DNA from: Rhizobium sullae
GTDB taxonomy: Bacteria; Pseudomonadota; Alphaproteobacteria; Rhizobiales; Rhizobiaceae
DNA: 64,000 nucleotides
Assembly (NCBI RefSeq): GCF_025200715.1
Contig: NZ_CP104143.1
Coordinates: 2,604,001-2,668,000, forward strand
Direction of reading: 5' to 3'
In this document: positions 45,503 to 53,849 of the stretch, one piece after another
Position numbering within the stretch: the first letter of the stretch is position 1
Layout of the letters: every line of letters starts with the position of its first letter
Position numbers and translations under genes: made by a program
The notes under the pieces: model-generated
Seen by the model: only the letters and a program-made list of their open reading frames with translations
Databases searched by the model: none
What the model was told of the DNA's origin: nothing

Positions 45503-47089
45503 TTATGGAGCGATATCCCACTTCTCGGGATGGGAGACGAACGGACCGCCACCGGGAGCCGGCGTCCAGAAGAAGTCCTGGAGCTTGCCTGACACGACGC
45601 CATAGCGGCTTGCGACCCACATCGGGCTCCAGGGAAGCTGAGCGTTCATTTCCCTGCAGACCTGCTGCCACTTGGCATCCGCCTGGGCCGGATCGGTTTC
45701 CGCCATCGCGGTGTTCAATGCCTCGGTGAGTTGAGGCATCTCGACACGCATGATGTTGTTGCCGGCCGGCGGTATCTGGGCGGCATTCAAGCCGACGTTG
45801 AGCGAGGCGGGGTTTGGCCCGTTCTGCAGCCCGGCATAGACCAGCGGGAAGTCCGGCCACTTTTCGCTTCGCACGATCCCGTTGTAGCTCGGGACGTCGA
45901 GGGCGCGCGGAACCACGTTGATGCCTACCTGCGCCAGCATCGCCTGGATCGCGGCCATGACGTTGGCGACCTGCGGCGTATTATAATAGGTCAGCCACGG
46001 GATCGGCTTGTCGCCATTGATCTTCTCCCAGCCGGCTTCCGCGAGCAGGTCTTTCGCCTTCTGCGGGTCATAGGCATAGTCGCTCAGATCCTTCGGAACG
46101 AGCTGCGGCGCGACATAGCCGCAGTTGGCCAGCTTGGCCGCGCCGCCAAACAAGCTTGAGATGATCGCGTTTCGATCGATGGCATGCATGACCGCCTGAC
46201 GCACGCGAAGGTCGTTCCAGATTCCAGCCCTGTGATTAAAGCCGATGTAGTTCACGACATAGGAGTCGCCTTCAATGACACGGAAGTTGTCATTGCCCTT
46301 GAAGGTCTTGGCGTCGTCGGGTTCGGCGAAGGTGAATTGGATTTCTCCCGCCGAAAGCGCCGAGACGGCTGCAGCGGGATTAGCGAAATACCGATTGATC
46401 AGGCGATCAACCTTCGGCCTGCCGCCCCGATAGCCGTCATAGGCCGCCATTTCGACATACTGATCGCTGACATACTTCGTGAATTTGAAAGGACCGGTGC
46501 CGACCGGCTTTGTCGACCACCACGGGCTCTTGGCAATTTCCTTGACGTCCATGGACGACAAGGCGTGTTCTGGCAGCATCATCACCTGCGACAAGACGGA
46601 CAGGAATGCCGAGTTGGGTTTGCTAAGCTTGACGACGGCCGTGTGCTCGTCAGGCGTTTCGATCGATGCGATGCCAGCGAGCCGCGCGGCGAAAATACTG
46701 CCGCTCTCGGCGTTCTTGGCGAGTTCCAGAGTGAACTTGACGTCTGCCGACGTGAAAGGCTTGCCGTCGTGCCAATTCGTTTCGACAAGCTTGAATGTGT
46801 AGGTCAGATTGTCTTCGCCGACGGCAAAATCGGATGCCAGCGCACCGACAAGCTTTGAGAGATCGGACGTGTAGATGACCAGCGGCTCGAAGTAGGTGTT
46901 GAGCCAGGTGAAGCCGGCGGTGGCGGTTTGCGGGTTGAAGTTGCCGGGGAAACCGCCCGGCCCGACGTCAAAGCCACCGGTAATGGTCTTTTCCGTCTGC
47001 GCCGCAACCGGCGCAGGCACCATCGCCGTGGTGACGGCTAAAGCAAAGGTCGCCGCTGCCAGAAGGCGGCCGAAATTCCGTCGATGCAT
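45503..47089 (-). CDS. Family 5 extracellular solute-binding protein (peptide/nickel type)
   Basis: 528 residues with a signal peptide (RRNFGRLLAAATFALAVTTA, cleavage near VAAQ). Family 5 marks are FKLVETNWHDGKPFTSADVK near residue 100 and the conserved ALSSMDVKEIAKSPWWSTKP / VGTGPFKF region. Despite the family name, ligands include oligosaccharides, opines and other compounds as well as peptides. The linked aldolases and sulfatase suggest a sugar acid or sulfated amino sugar rather than a peptide; this is inference. It is the second gene of the operon, 29 bases after the regulator. Confidence 0.92.
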   Translation of the reverse strand: MHRRNFGRLLAAATFALAVTTAMVPAPVAAQTEKTITGGFDVGPGGFPGNFNPQTATAGFTWLNTYFEPLVIYTSDLSKLVGALASDFAVGEDNLTYTFKLVETNWHDGKPFTSADVKFTLELAKNAESGSIFAARLAGIASIETPDEHTAVVKLSKPNSAFLSVLSQVMMLPEHALSSMDVKEIAKSPWWSTKPVGTGPFKFTKYVSDQYVEMAAYDGYRGGRPKVDRLINRYFANPAAAVSALSAGEIQFTFAEPDDAKTFKGNDNFRVIEGDSYVVNYIGFNHRAGIWNDLRVRQAVMHAIDRNAIISSLFGGAAKLANCGYVAPQLVPKDLSDYAYDPQKAKDLLAEAGWEKINGDKPIPWLTYYNTPQVANVMAAIQAMLAQVGINVVPRALDVPSYNGIVRSEKWPDFPLVYAGLQNGPNPASLNVGLNAAQIPPAGNNIMRVEMPQLTEALNTAMAETDPAQADAKWQQVCREMNAQLPWSPMWVASRYGVVSGKLQDFFWTPAPGGGPFVSHPEKWDIAP

Positions 47090-47118
47090 GCTCTCCTCCT
47101 CTTGTGTTGTTTATTTTG

Positions 47119-47844
47119 TTACTGGACCGGCTCAGCCCCCTCGGGCCGGTTCATCGCGATGACTCGCCTAATTCCGGAATAGTGTTCGCTCAGACGCCTG
47201 CGCGCAGCCTCGACATCTCTGGCCGCCACGGCCTCGACGATCTCATGATGATCCCGCCAGGTCGCCAGGGGGTTAGGACTGGCCAGATTTGCGAAGCCCG
47301 AGGCCTTGTAGAAAGCAGACCAGAAGATATCGATCAGCGCGCTCAGCATCTTGTTGTTCTGGCAGCGGAACAGAAGCTGATGAAATTGCTGATCCTCCTC
47401 GGCAAAGCTTTCACCGTGTTCGGCGTGCTGGCGCATGCGATCGGTAATGCGCCGAAGCTCGGCAAGGTCCTGCTCGTCCATCATCTCGATGGTTCTGTCG
47501 ATGAGGCCGGCTTCCAGCACGCGGCGGATCTCCAGCAGCTCCTCGACATCGCGCAGCGACGCCTGCAGCCCGTAGGCGAGGTTATCCAGCAGCGGCCCAA
47601 ACGAAAATTTCTTGACGAAAACGCCGATGCCGCGCCGCGTCTCAAGGATGCCCACCGATTCCAGCGCCTTGATCGCCTCACGCACGGAATTTCGACCGAC
47701 CCCCAACTGCTGCGCCAAGAAAGTCTCAGGCGGCAGAGCAGCACCAGCCGCAAGATTATTGTCCTCGATATAGCTGCGCAGGCTCTCCTGAACGCTGACG
47801 TGCAGAAGCGGCGGGCGCTCCAGCGGCTTTATCGGCTTGGCCAA
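47119..47844 (-). CDS. FadR-subfamily GntR regulator of the ABC/aldolase/sulfatase locus
   Basis: 241 residues: GntR winged helix (SVQESLRSYIEDNNLAAGAA, then FLAQQLGVGRNSVREAIKAL) and FCD domain (EEDQQFHQLLFRCQNN, with the metal-site His and a later DHHEIV). The start is a TTG at 47844 with GGGGG six bases before it; an in-frame TTG at 47862 is the alternative. The 12-bp-arm inverted repeat at 47883-47918 lies 39 bases upstream and is the probable operator, shared with the divergent aldolase-sulfatase genes. Confidence 0.87.
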   Translation of the reverse strand: MAKPIKPLERPPLLHVSVQESLRSYIEDNNLAAGAALPPETFLAQQLGVGRNSVREAIKALESVGILETRRGIGVFVKKFSFGPLLDNLAYGLQASLRDVEELLEIRRVLEAGLIDRTIEMMDEQDLAELRRITDRMRQHAEHGESFAEEDQQFHQLLFRCQNNKMLSALIDIFWSAFYKASGFANLASPNPLATWRDHHEIVEAVAARDVEAARRRLSEHYSGIRRVIAMNRPEGAEPVQ

Positions 47845-47882
47845 GAATGACCCCCAGTGCAATTTCGCTTCGATGCGCTAGG

Positions 47883-47918
47883 TATATCGACTTGTAGGAT
47901 ATCTTGCAAGTCGATATA
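47883..47918. promoter_or_regulatory. Perfect 12-bp-arm inverted repeat, candidate operator of the divergent locus
   Basis: Arms TATATCGACTTG (47883-47894) and CAAGTCGATATA (47907-47918), exact complements, with a 12-base spacer. It sits between the divergent regulator and aldolase genes, so one repressor could control both transcripts. Confidence 0.65.
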
Positions 47919-48000
47919 TGGAAGATAGATTTGAGTGGGGAGAGACGGCTTGCCGCTGGCAGCCCCGCGCGGATCCGGGTGCCGCAAAAGGGAGGTGGAT

Positions 48001-48954
48001 GTGGCAATTGCAAAATTCGAACGGCAGGATGGCCGATGGGGCCGCATTCGAGGAAATTGGGCGACGCTGCTGCTGCCGATAAACGAGGACGATTCGATCG
48101 ATTTCTCGCGCCTCACTGATGAAATCGACCAGCTGATCGCGGCCGGTGTGGACGGTATCTACTCCAACGGCACTGCGGGTGAATTCCACAATCAAACAGA
48201 GGCCGAGTTCGACGATATCCAACAACTGCTGGCAGATCGCTGCAGCGCCGCTGCGACGCCTTTTGTCGTCGGCGCCTGCCAGCCTGATCCCCGGATATCC
48301 CTTGAACGCGTGCGTCGGGCGGCAAAGCTCAAGCCGGAGGCAATCCAGGTGATCCTTCCCGACTGGTGGCCGGTGACAGGGGCGGAGGCGACAGATTTCC
48401 TCAGGATGGCTGCTGAGGCGGCCGGTTCGGTACCGATGATTCTCTACCAGCCACCGCATGCCAAGCGTGTCTTTGCCCCGACCGAACTGGCTGCGATCCT
48501 GGCACCGGTACCGCAGATCGTCGGCATCAAGCTCGGAGACGGAGAATCATCCTGGTACGAGCAAGCCCGTCAGTGGCTCGACGCGTGGGGAATTTATGTT
48601 CCGGGCCATCATCTTGCGACAGGCGTCGAACAAGGCGTCGCGGTTGGGGCGTTCTCGAACGTTGCCTGCCTGAGCCCCTCGGGGGCTCAACGATGGACCG
48701 CGTTGATGGCCAGCGACATCGCTCAGTCGCTCGAGGTGGAGAAGCGGCTGCGCACCTTCCTTGAAGTCCACATAGCGCCCCTAGCAAAAGTGCACGGCTA
48801 TTCGAACGCCGCACTGGACAAGCTGTTGGCGGCGATCGGAGGATGGGCGGACATCGGCACGCGGCTCCGCAGGCCGTATCGCTGGATCGATCCCTCGATC
48901 GTTCCGGAATTGCGGGAGAAAGCCAGGGCCGCCCTCCCCGAAATTATGCCGTAA
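48001..48954 (+). CDS. DapA-family aldolase/lyase (second copy)
   Basis: 317 residues of the same TIM-barrel superfamily as the gene at 42668, but from a different branch: GVDGIYSNGTAGEFHNQTEA replaces the usual TGE loop, the tyrosine is in MILYQPPHA and the Schiff-base lysine in GIKLGDGES. Active-site residues are therefore retained. The GTG at 48001 is preferred because AGGGAGGTGGAT immediately precedes it; the frame is open 66 bases further. It is divergent from the GntR regulator and 17 bases before the sulfatase gene, so these two form one transcript. Confidence 0.82.
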   Translation: MAIAKFERQDGRWGRIRGNWATLLLPINEDDSIDFSRLTDEIDQLIAAGVDGIYSNGTAGEFHNQTEAEFDDIQQLLADRCSAAATPFVVGACQPDPRISLERVRRAAKLKPEAIQVILPDWWPVTGAEATDFLRMAAEAAGSVPMILYQPPHAKRVFAPTELAAILAPVPQIVGIKLGDGESSWYEQARQWLDAWGIYVPGHHLATGVEQGVAVGAFSNVACLSPSGAQRWTALMASDIAQSLEVEKRLRTFLEVHIAPLAKVHGYSNAALDKLLAAIGGWADIGTRLRRPYRWIDPSIVPELREKARAALPEIMP

Positions 48955-48971
48955 TCATCGAGGTAAACATC

Positions 48972-50435
48972 ATGATACCGCCAAACATTCTGATGATAAT
49001 GACAGACCAGCAGCGTCGAGATACGCTTGGCGTCTATGGCTGCGACTGGATCCCTACTCCCAATCTCGACCGGCTCGGCGACGCCGGTGCGGTTTTTGAG
49101 TGCTGCACGGTCGACAATCCCATCTGCACCCCGTCACGCGCCAGCATCTTGACGGGCAAGCCGGTGCCAGGTCACGGGGTGCTGCGGGTGCACGATAACC
49201 TGCCGCTAGACGAGACGTTGTTCACTGAGCGGCTGCGACAGGAGGCTGGCTATCGGACCGCGCTTTTTGGCAAGCTGCACGTCAGCAGCCGGGTGCAGGA
49301 GGCAGACCATCGGCACCCGCATGACGGTTTCGATATCTATGAATGGTGCCTGGAACCGTCGGTCGCCATGCAGAGCCCCTTCAACGGCTATACCGCCTGG
49401 CTTCGCGAAACTGGGCCGGACTTCCTCGCAGCCCTTCAGCGCAACGGCCGCCGCGAACTTCATCATCCCGAGGACCTGCACATGAGCAGGTGGGCAGCGG
49501 ACCGGACCATCGCGTTCATCCAGTCGATGCAAGCAGAACGGAAGCCGTTCTTTTGCCTGATGAGCCTGTTTGATCCCCACGATCCCTATGAGGATTATCC
49601 CTCCACGTTTCGGCATCGAATTGACGCGGCGAAGATCGCAGATCCGGTCGTTTCGCGCACGACGCAACCCGAATGCGTCCAGAGGGAGCAGCAAGGGTCC
49701 TATCTCGGACGTTTCACGGACTTCTCGCCGGAGGAAATCCGCAAGATCCGCATCGGCTACGCCGTTTCGATTGCGTTCCTTGATGAGCAAATCGGCCGAG
49801 TTCTAACGGCACTGGACGATGCGGGTCTGACTAAGGATACGCTGGTCATCTTCATGTCCGACCACGGCGACCAGCTTGGCGACCATGGGCTCTTCGTCAA
49901 GGGAGCCGCACTCTACGAGCCTACGGTCGGAGTGCCGCTGCTCCTGCGCTGGCCAAGTCACCTCGCCGCCGGCACCCGATGCACTGCACTTGCACAGGGC
50001 CGCGACGTTGCGGCCACATGTCTTGCGGCAGCGGGCCTCGACACGCAATCATGCCCCGAGAGCGAGGACCTCGTGGCCATGGCATCGCAGAACGCAACGA
50101 AGCGCAGCAGCGCAATCTGTGCTTACCGCAACTCCGGCGTAAACGACAGCGGCAGCCTCTGGGATCCGTCGATGCAGGCGACCATGGCGCGAGACCAACG
50201 CTTCAAGCTTACTCTCTACACCAGCGACGGCTCGAGCCAACGAGAGTTTTTCGACCTCCAGACCGACCCACGAGAGACCGTGAACCTCTCAGGCGACCCC
50301 ACCTACGCCGCCATCGAACTCATGCTGCTCAACGACATCACCTCGTTTCTCCACTATGAAGCAGCGACAGCAATTCCGCGCGCAACCTCGTCCATTCCCA
50401 ACGCGACCCAGCGGCTGCAAAACAGAATAAAATAG
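48972..50435 (+). CDS. Type I sulfatase (formylglycine-dependent)
   Basis: 487 residues with the sulfatase signature CTPSRASILTGK; Cys52 would be converted to formylglycine. The metal-binding MTDQQRRDTLG at the N-terminus, FDPHDPYED in the middle and MSDHGDQLGDHGLFVKGAAL are all family motifs. No signal peptide is visible, so it acts in the cytoplasm on a substrate that is imported first. Choline sulfatases, arylsulfatases and phosphonate monoester hydrolases belong here; the sequence alone does not separate them. GAGGT before the ATG at 48972 is the ribosome site. No formylglycine-generating enzyme is encoded in this window, so maturation would rely on one elsewhere. Confidence 0.88.
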   Translation: MIPPNILMIMTDQQRRDTLGVYGCDWIPTPNLDRLGDAGAVFECCTVDNPICTPSRASILTGKPVPGHGVLRVHDNLPLDETLFTERLRQEAGYRTALFGKLHVSSRVQEADHRHPHDGFDIYEWCLEPSVAMQSPFNGYTAWLRETGPDFLAALQRNGRRELHHPEDLHMSRWAADRTIAFIQSMQAERKPFFCLMSLFDPHDPYEDYPSTFRHRIDAAKIADPVVSRTTQPECVQREQQGSYLGRFTDFSPEEIRKIRIGYAVSIAFLDEQIGRVLTALDDAGLTKDTLVIFMSDHGDQLGDHGLFVKGAALYEPTVGVPLLLRWPSHLAAGTRCTALAQGRDVAATCLAAAGLDTQSCPESEDLVAMASQNATKRSSAICAYRNSGVNDSGSLWDPSMQATMARDQRFKLTLYTSDGSSQREFFDLQTDPRETVNLSGDPTYAAIELMLLNDITSFLHYEAATAIPRATSSIPNATQRLQNRIK

Positions 50436-51154
50436 AACTCCTCGCCCTAGGCTGGCCATTTAACCGGCTCGGCAGTAACGCGGTAAAAGTCGTCGAGGAT
50501 GGCCACTCCCGGGGGCCGCGCTCGACGACTGTGGGCCTATCGACCATTTGCCTTGTCAAGTCGTATTCAAAACTCCGAAATGCTCACTAACGATCGGGAC
50601 GGATGCCAGATACAACGCTGCTATCACCGAGCAAGTGGCAAACTGACACCAGAGGCCGAGGCTCTAACCGCCGCTGCATGAAAGTTTAGTGGCAAAAGAC
50701 TTGGAACGGTGCTTCGGGTTTCTCTTCTTCCTCTCTCACCTCCCGAGATCTCACGATATCGCGCCTCCTGCAGCATCCGTAAATATGCTGGCCTGGGAAA
50801 CGTACTTAAGGCTCGCCTGTTAGAAACCATTAGAAACGCGACGGCGGCCCCTCAGTTCACTGGAGGAGAAGCGAATGCACGATCGAACGATTGGATTCTT
50901 GGTGGGCGCCGAATTGTCGGCAATGTTCTGGGCTGGTCTGTATCTCACGCTCGGGCATTTTTAACAGTCGTCCTGCCGAAGTGATGTCGCGGCTGAGGTA
51001 ATTGCCTTGAACAGCTTCCCCGGTCTTTTCAAGAAGCGATCGATTACAAGCGTCGCAGGATCCGTTTTTTTGCGCCACACCTCTGAAGCAGGTTAATCCA
51101 TCGCAAACCAGTCTGATGATACAACCGGGATTCAGCCGAGCTGTAGGAAAAAAG
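50436..51154. other. Long intergenic region before the diguanylate cyclase
   Basis: About 720 bases. Only a 29-codon frame with a strong ribosome site (50875) stands out. No fossil or repeat was recognised in the rest. Confidence 0.4.
50875..50964 (+). CDS. Possible 29-residue membrane peptide
   Basis: MHDRTIGFLVGAELSAMFWA followed by GLYLTLGHF, a single hydrophobic span. ACTGGAGGAGAAGCGA just before the ATG is a near-ideal ribosome site at good spacing, which is why it is reported despite its size. It is read toward the diguanylate cyclase gene 190 bases away. No homologue known to me. Confidence 0.4.
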   Translation: MHDRTIGFLVGAELSAMFWAGLYLTLGHF

Positions 51155-53044
51155 ATGACGTCAGGCAGTTGGGAGCAATTCGCAGGCAATCTTGCATTTG
51201 TGACGCTTGCCGTTGCCATGTGGGCGCACTTTTCGACCTGGTATCAGAAATCGCTGATCGGGCTTGGAAGGCCTCTTTGGGGAATTATCGCGGGCATCAC
51301 GTCCGTCGGCTCCATGATGCTTGCGATCCAATTCGCGTCCGGCATCTACATCGATCTGCGTTTCGCGCCACTTGCACTTGCAGGGCTTTTTGGCGGCGCG
51401 ATTGCGGCTGCCATTGCGGCAATTCCGGCGATCGTCTTCCGGGGCACCGCCGGTGGTGCCGGAGCCTTCGACGGCGTCGTTGCCATACTGGTCATCAGTG
51501 CCATAGGCGCGGTAGGCCATTTCGCCTTTCGACGGAAAACGGCTGACATTTACAAGCTCGCGGCTGTCACCACGGGGCTTGGGCTCGGATTGTCCATTAT
51601 GTTGGTGACCCTGCCCAGCCTCACAAAGTCGGGAGCGGCGTCGGCTTTTGGCGGTCCGCTTGTCCTCATGAACTGTCTGGCCACGATCGTCTGTGGTCTG
51701 ATCATGCTGAAGACGGCCAGATTGAAGCTGGAACGGCAGGTGCTGGAAACCGCTTTCTCACAATCGCCCGACTATCTCTATGTGAAGGACCGGGACAGCC
51801 GGTTTATTGCTGTCAACAACAACATGGCGCGCCTTTTTCACTTCTCCTCGCCGGCTGAGATGTTCGGACTTTCGGATTTCAGTTTGCGCACGGCTCCGGA
51901 CGCGGAAGACTTGTACCATCGAGAGCAAGAGATCATTCGTACTGGCAAGCCGCTTGTCGATTTCCTCGAGCGCATGGGAGACCGCCACCTGCTGGCATCA
52001 AAAGTTCCGCTCCGGGACAGCGAAGGGCAGATTATCGGTCTTGCGGGCGTGACACGGGACATTACCGAGCGCGTCGACCTCGAGCGCGAGCTCCGTGAAA
52101 AACGGAACCTGCTGACGCTTGCCATGAATGGCATGTCCGAAGGCTTCGCAATGTTCGACAAGAAGGGCTTTCTTATCTTTTGCAACGAGCAGTATCGGGA
52201 CGCCTTCCCGTTGTCGCGTGACGCGCGGGTCATTGGTGCGCACATCACGAAAATTCTTCAACGCATAATCGAAGCCGGTGAACGGATCGGCTTGCCGGAG
52301 GAGACGCCAGAGAAGTGGATCGAAGCGGCGGCGGCGACCTTGCATATGAACAAGGACGAGGAGATCCAGCTCAAGAATGGTGATTGGCGCGCCCTCAAGA
52401 CACGTCTTGCGCATGACGGGACAGCTATGGTGGTTGTGTCGGACATTACCGTGACGAAACAGGCCGAAGCGGCGCTCCAGCTCTCTGCACAGCAACTGAG
52501 ATCGCTCGCCGACACGGACGGTTTAACGAGCCTGGCAAATCGCAGAGCCTTTGACGCCGCCTTCGCGCACGAGGCGGAGAAGTGTCGTGAAACCGACATT
52601 CCCTTGAGCGTTCTGATGATCGATGTCGACAGGTTCAAACTGTACAACGATACCTACGGTCATCTTGCCGGCGACGAATGCCTGCGTGCCGTGGGGAACT
52701 GTCTGGGAAAATCCGTGAAACGGTCGACTGATATTGTCGCGCGTTATGGTGGCGAGGAGTTCGTGGTATTGCTTCCGAACACCGATGAAACCGGGGCCAT
52801 GGCTGTGGCGGAAGAATTCAGGCGCCTCCTCAGCCAGAAAAATCTTCCCCATGCAACGAGCGAATTCGGCAGGGTGACGGCCAGCATCGGCATATCTTCG
52901 ACCGAAGGAGGCGTCTCGCAGTCCGACGCGCAAAGGCTCCTGGCGGCAGCGGATGCGGCTTTGTACGCGGCAAAGGAACAGGGCCGCAATCAGATCAAGG
53001 TGCAATCCCCTACTGACCAGATATCGGCTGCAAGAGCAGGGTGA
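51155..53044 (+). CDS. Membrane PAS-PAS-GGDEF diguanylate cyclase (5TMR-type)
   Basis: 629 residues. Five to six N-terminal helices with IDLRFAPLALAGLFGGAIAA, the pattern of the 5TMR-LYT sensor domain, lead to two PAS domains (about 190-315, QSPDYLYVKDRDSRFIAVNN, and about 320-445, GMSEGFAMFDKKGFLIFCNE) and a GGDEF domain with RYGGEEFVVLLPN, the active-site variant GGEEF, and DGLTSLANRRAFD. The RxxD inhibitory site seems absent. It should make cyclic di-GMP in response to a membrane or intracellular signal. The ATG at 51155 follows AGGAAAAAAG. Confidence 0.9.
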   Translation: MTSGSWEQFAGNLAFVTLAVAMWAHFSTWYQKSLIGLGRPLWGIIAGITSVGSMMLAIQFASGIYIDLRFAPLALAGLFGGAIAAAIAAIPAIVFRGTAGGAGAFDGVVAILVISAIGAVGHFAFRRKTADIYKLAAVTTGLGLGLSIMLVTLPSLTKSGAASAFGGPLVLMNCLATIVCGLIMLKTARLKLERQVLETAFSQSPDYLYVKDRDSRFIAVNNNMARLFHFSSPAEMFGLSDFSLRTAPDAEDLYHREQEIIRTGKPLVDFLERMGDRHLLASKVPLRDSEGQIIGLAGVTRDITERVDLERELREKRNLLTLAMNGMSEGFAMFDKKGFLIFCNEQYRDAFPLSRDARVIGAHITKILQRIIEAGERIGLPEETPEKWIEAAAATLHMNKDEEIQLKNGDWRALKTRLAHDGTAMVVVSDITVTKQAEAALQLSAQQLRSLADTDGLTSLANRRAFDAAFAHEAEKCRETDIPLSVLMIDVDRFKLYNDTYGHLAGDECLRAVGNCLGKSVKRSTDIVARYGGEEFVVLLPNTDETGAMAVAEEFRRLLSQKNLPHATSEFGRVTASIGISSTEGGVSQSDAQRLLAAADAALYAAKEQGRNQIKVQSPTDQISAARAG

Positions 53045-53112
53045 TAATCTACCCGCCGACCTCCGCGGGGTCACCGTGGCGCGTTGCCGATACCCTTGGG
53101 ACAGAAATGCAG

Positions 53113-53256
53113 TGACTGAGCCGGGCCGGGCCTGCGGTCAACTATATGCACGCCCTGATCAAGGACGGGTACGTCGGCGACGTCCTGTCGGCTTCAATCA
53201 TCGGATCGGGGATCATCTGGGGCGACGAGATCAGCGAAGTTACCTCTACACGTTAA
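53113..53256 (+). pseudogene. Internal fragment of a Gal80-like Gfo/Idh oxidoreductase
   Basis: One frame from about 53128 to TAA at 53254 reads GPAVNYMHALIKDGYVGDVL, then SASIIGSGIIWGDEI. LI-DGYVG-VLS---GSG--WG is a conserved middle segment of Gal80-like oxidoreductases. Neither the Rossmann start nor the rest is present. Confidence 0.5.
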
Positions 53257-53304
53257 AGCGATCGTGTCGGAAACGCTGAGCGGAGAAACCCAGTGATGCA
53301 CGTT

Positions 53305-53428
53305 GTCCGCCGCCATGTAGCACCGAGTGCTCTCCAACAGGCTCACCGCCTGCAGCGCTCAGCAGACACAATTGGTGGCGCTCCGCTGCCCAATCGATAC
53401 CGGCAAACCATCGAACCTCCCCTGTCAT
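53305..53428 (-). pseudogene. 5' fragment of an IS110-family transposase
   Basis: From the ATG at 53428, preceded by AAGGAGG, the minus strand reads MTGEVRWFAGIDWAAERHQL, then CLLSAAGGEPVGEHSVLHGG. GIDWA-E-HQ--L is the start of IS110-family DEDD transposases, with the first catalytic Asp. Homology stops after about 40 residues. Confidence 0.65.
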
Positions 53429-53849
53429 GGTTAAGACCTCCTTCTTCAGCCGGACCTCGCGACACCCGTCGTTCCCTGTACTGGCGCTCGACGGCGCAAC
53501 CTCCCACCGGACATCTGTCGCGGCCGTCGCCGCCGGGCCACCGGTCCGCAACAAGTGCTCACGGCACTGGGGCTTTGGGTTGCTCCCGACGGGAAGGCTC
53601 TACAGCTCACACTGGCGCGCCGATATCAAACAGGTACGGGAGGCGCGCAACCAACGATTCCTGCGATTGGTTGAGCGTGAAATACCGAAGTTGGCGGCAT
53701 GGTCGCGCGTACGACGTCGGACAGTCCGCTGATCGTATGTTGGCGCGATATTTTGCCGCCTAGATTAGGAGCCATTCGAAGCCGTGAGGGCGCGTGTTTT
53801 CGTTGAGGACGTGATGTTCTTCCAGGCGTGTGAGAGCGGGGGAGCCGAC

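Larger units (their letters stand above)
53045..53849. other. Degraded mobile-DNA region
   Basis: About 800 bases holding a Gfo/Idh fragment and the start of an IS110-type transposase. Further plus-strand frames to 53760 show no family I can name. This looks like the scar of insertions and deletions between two unrelated loci. Confidence 0.5.

Noticed and set aside
53427-53732. 102-codon plus-strand frame in the mobile-DNA scar, considered as a transposase
   Set aside because: It overlaps the IS110 start antisense and the remainder matches no transposase motif I know.
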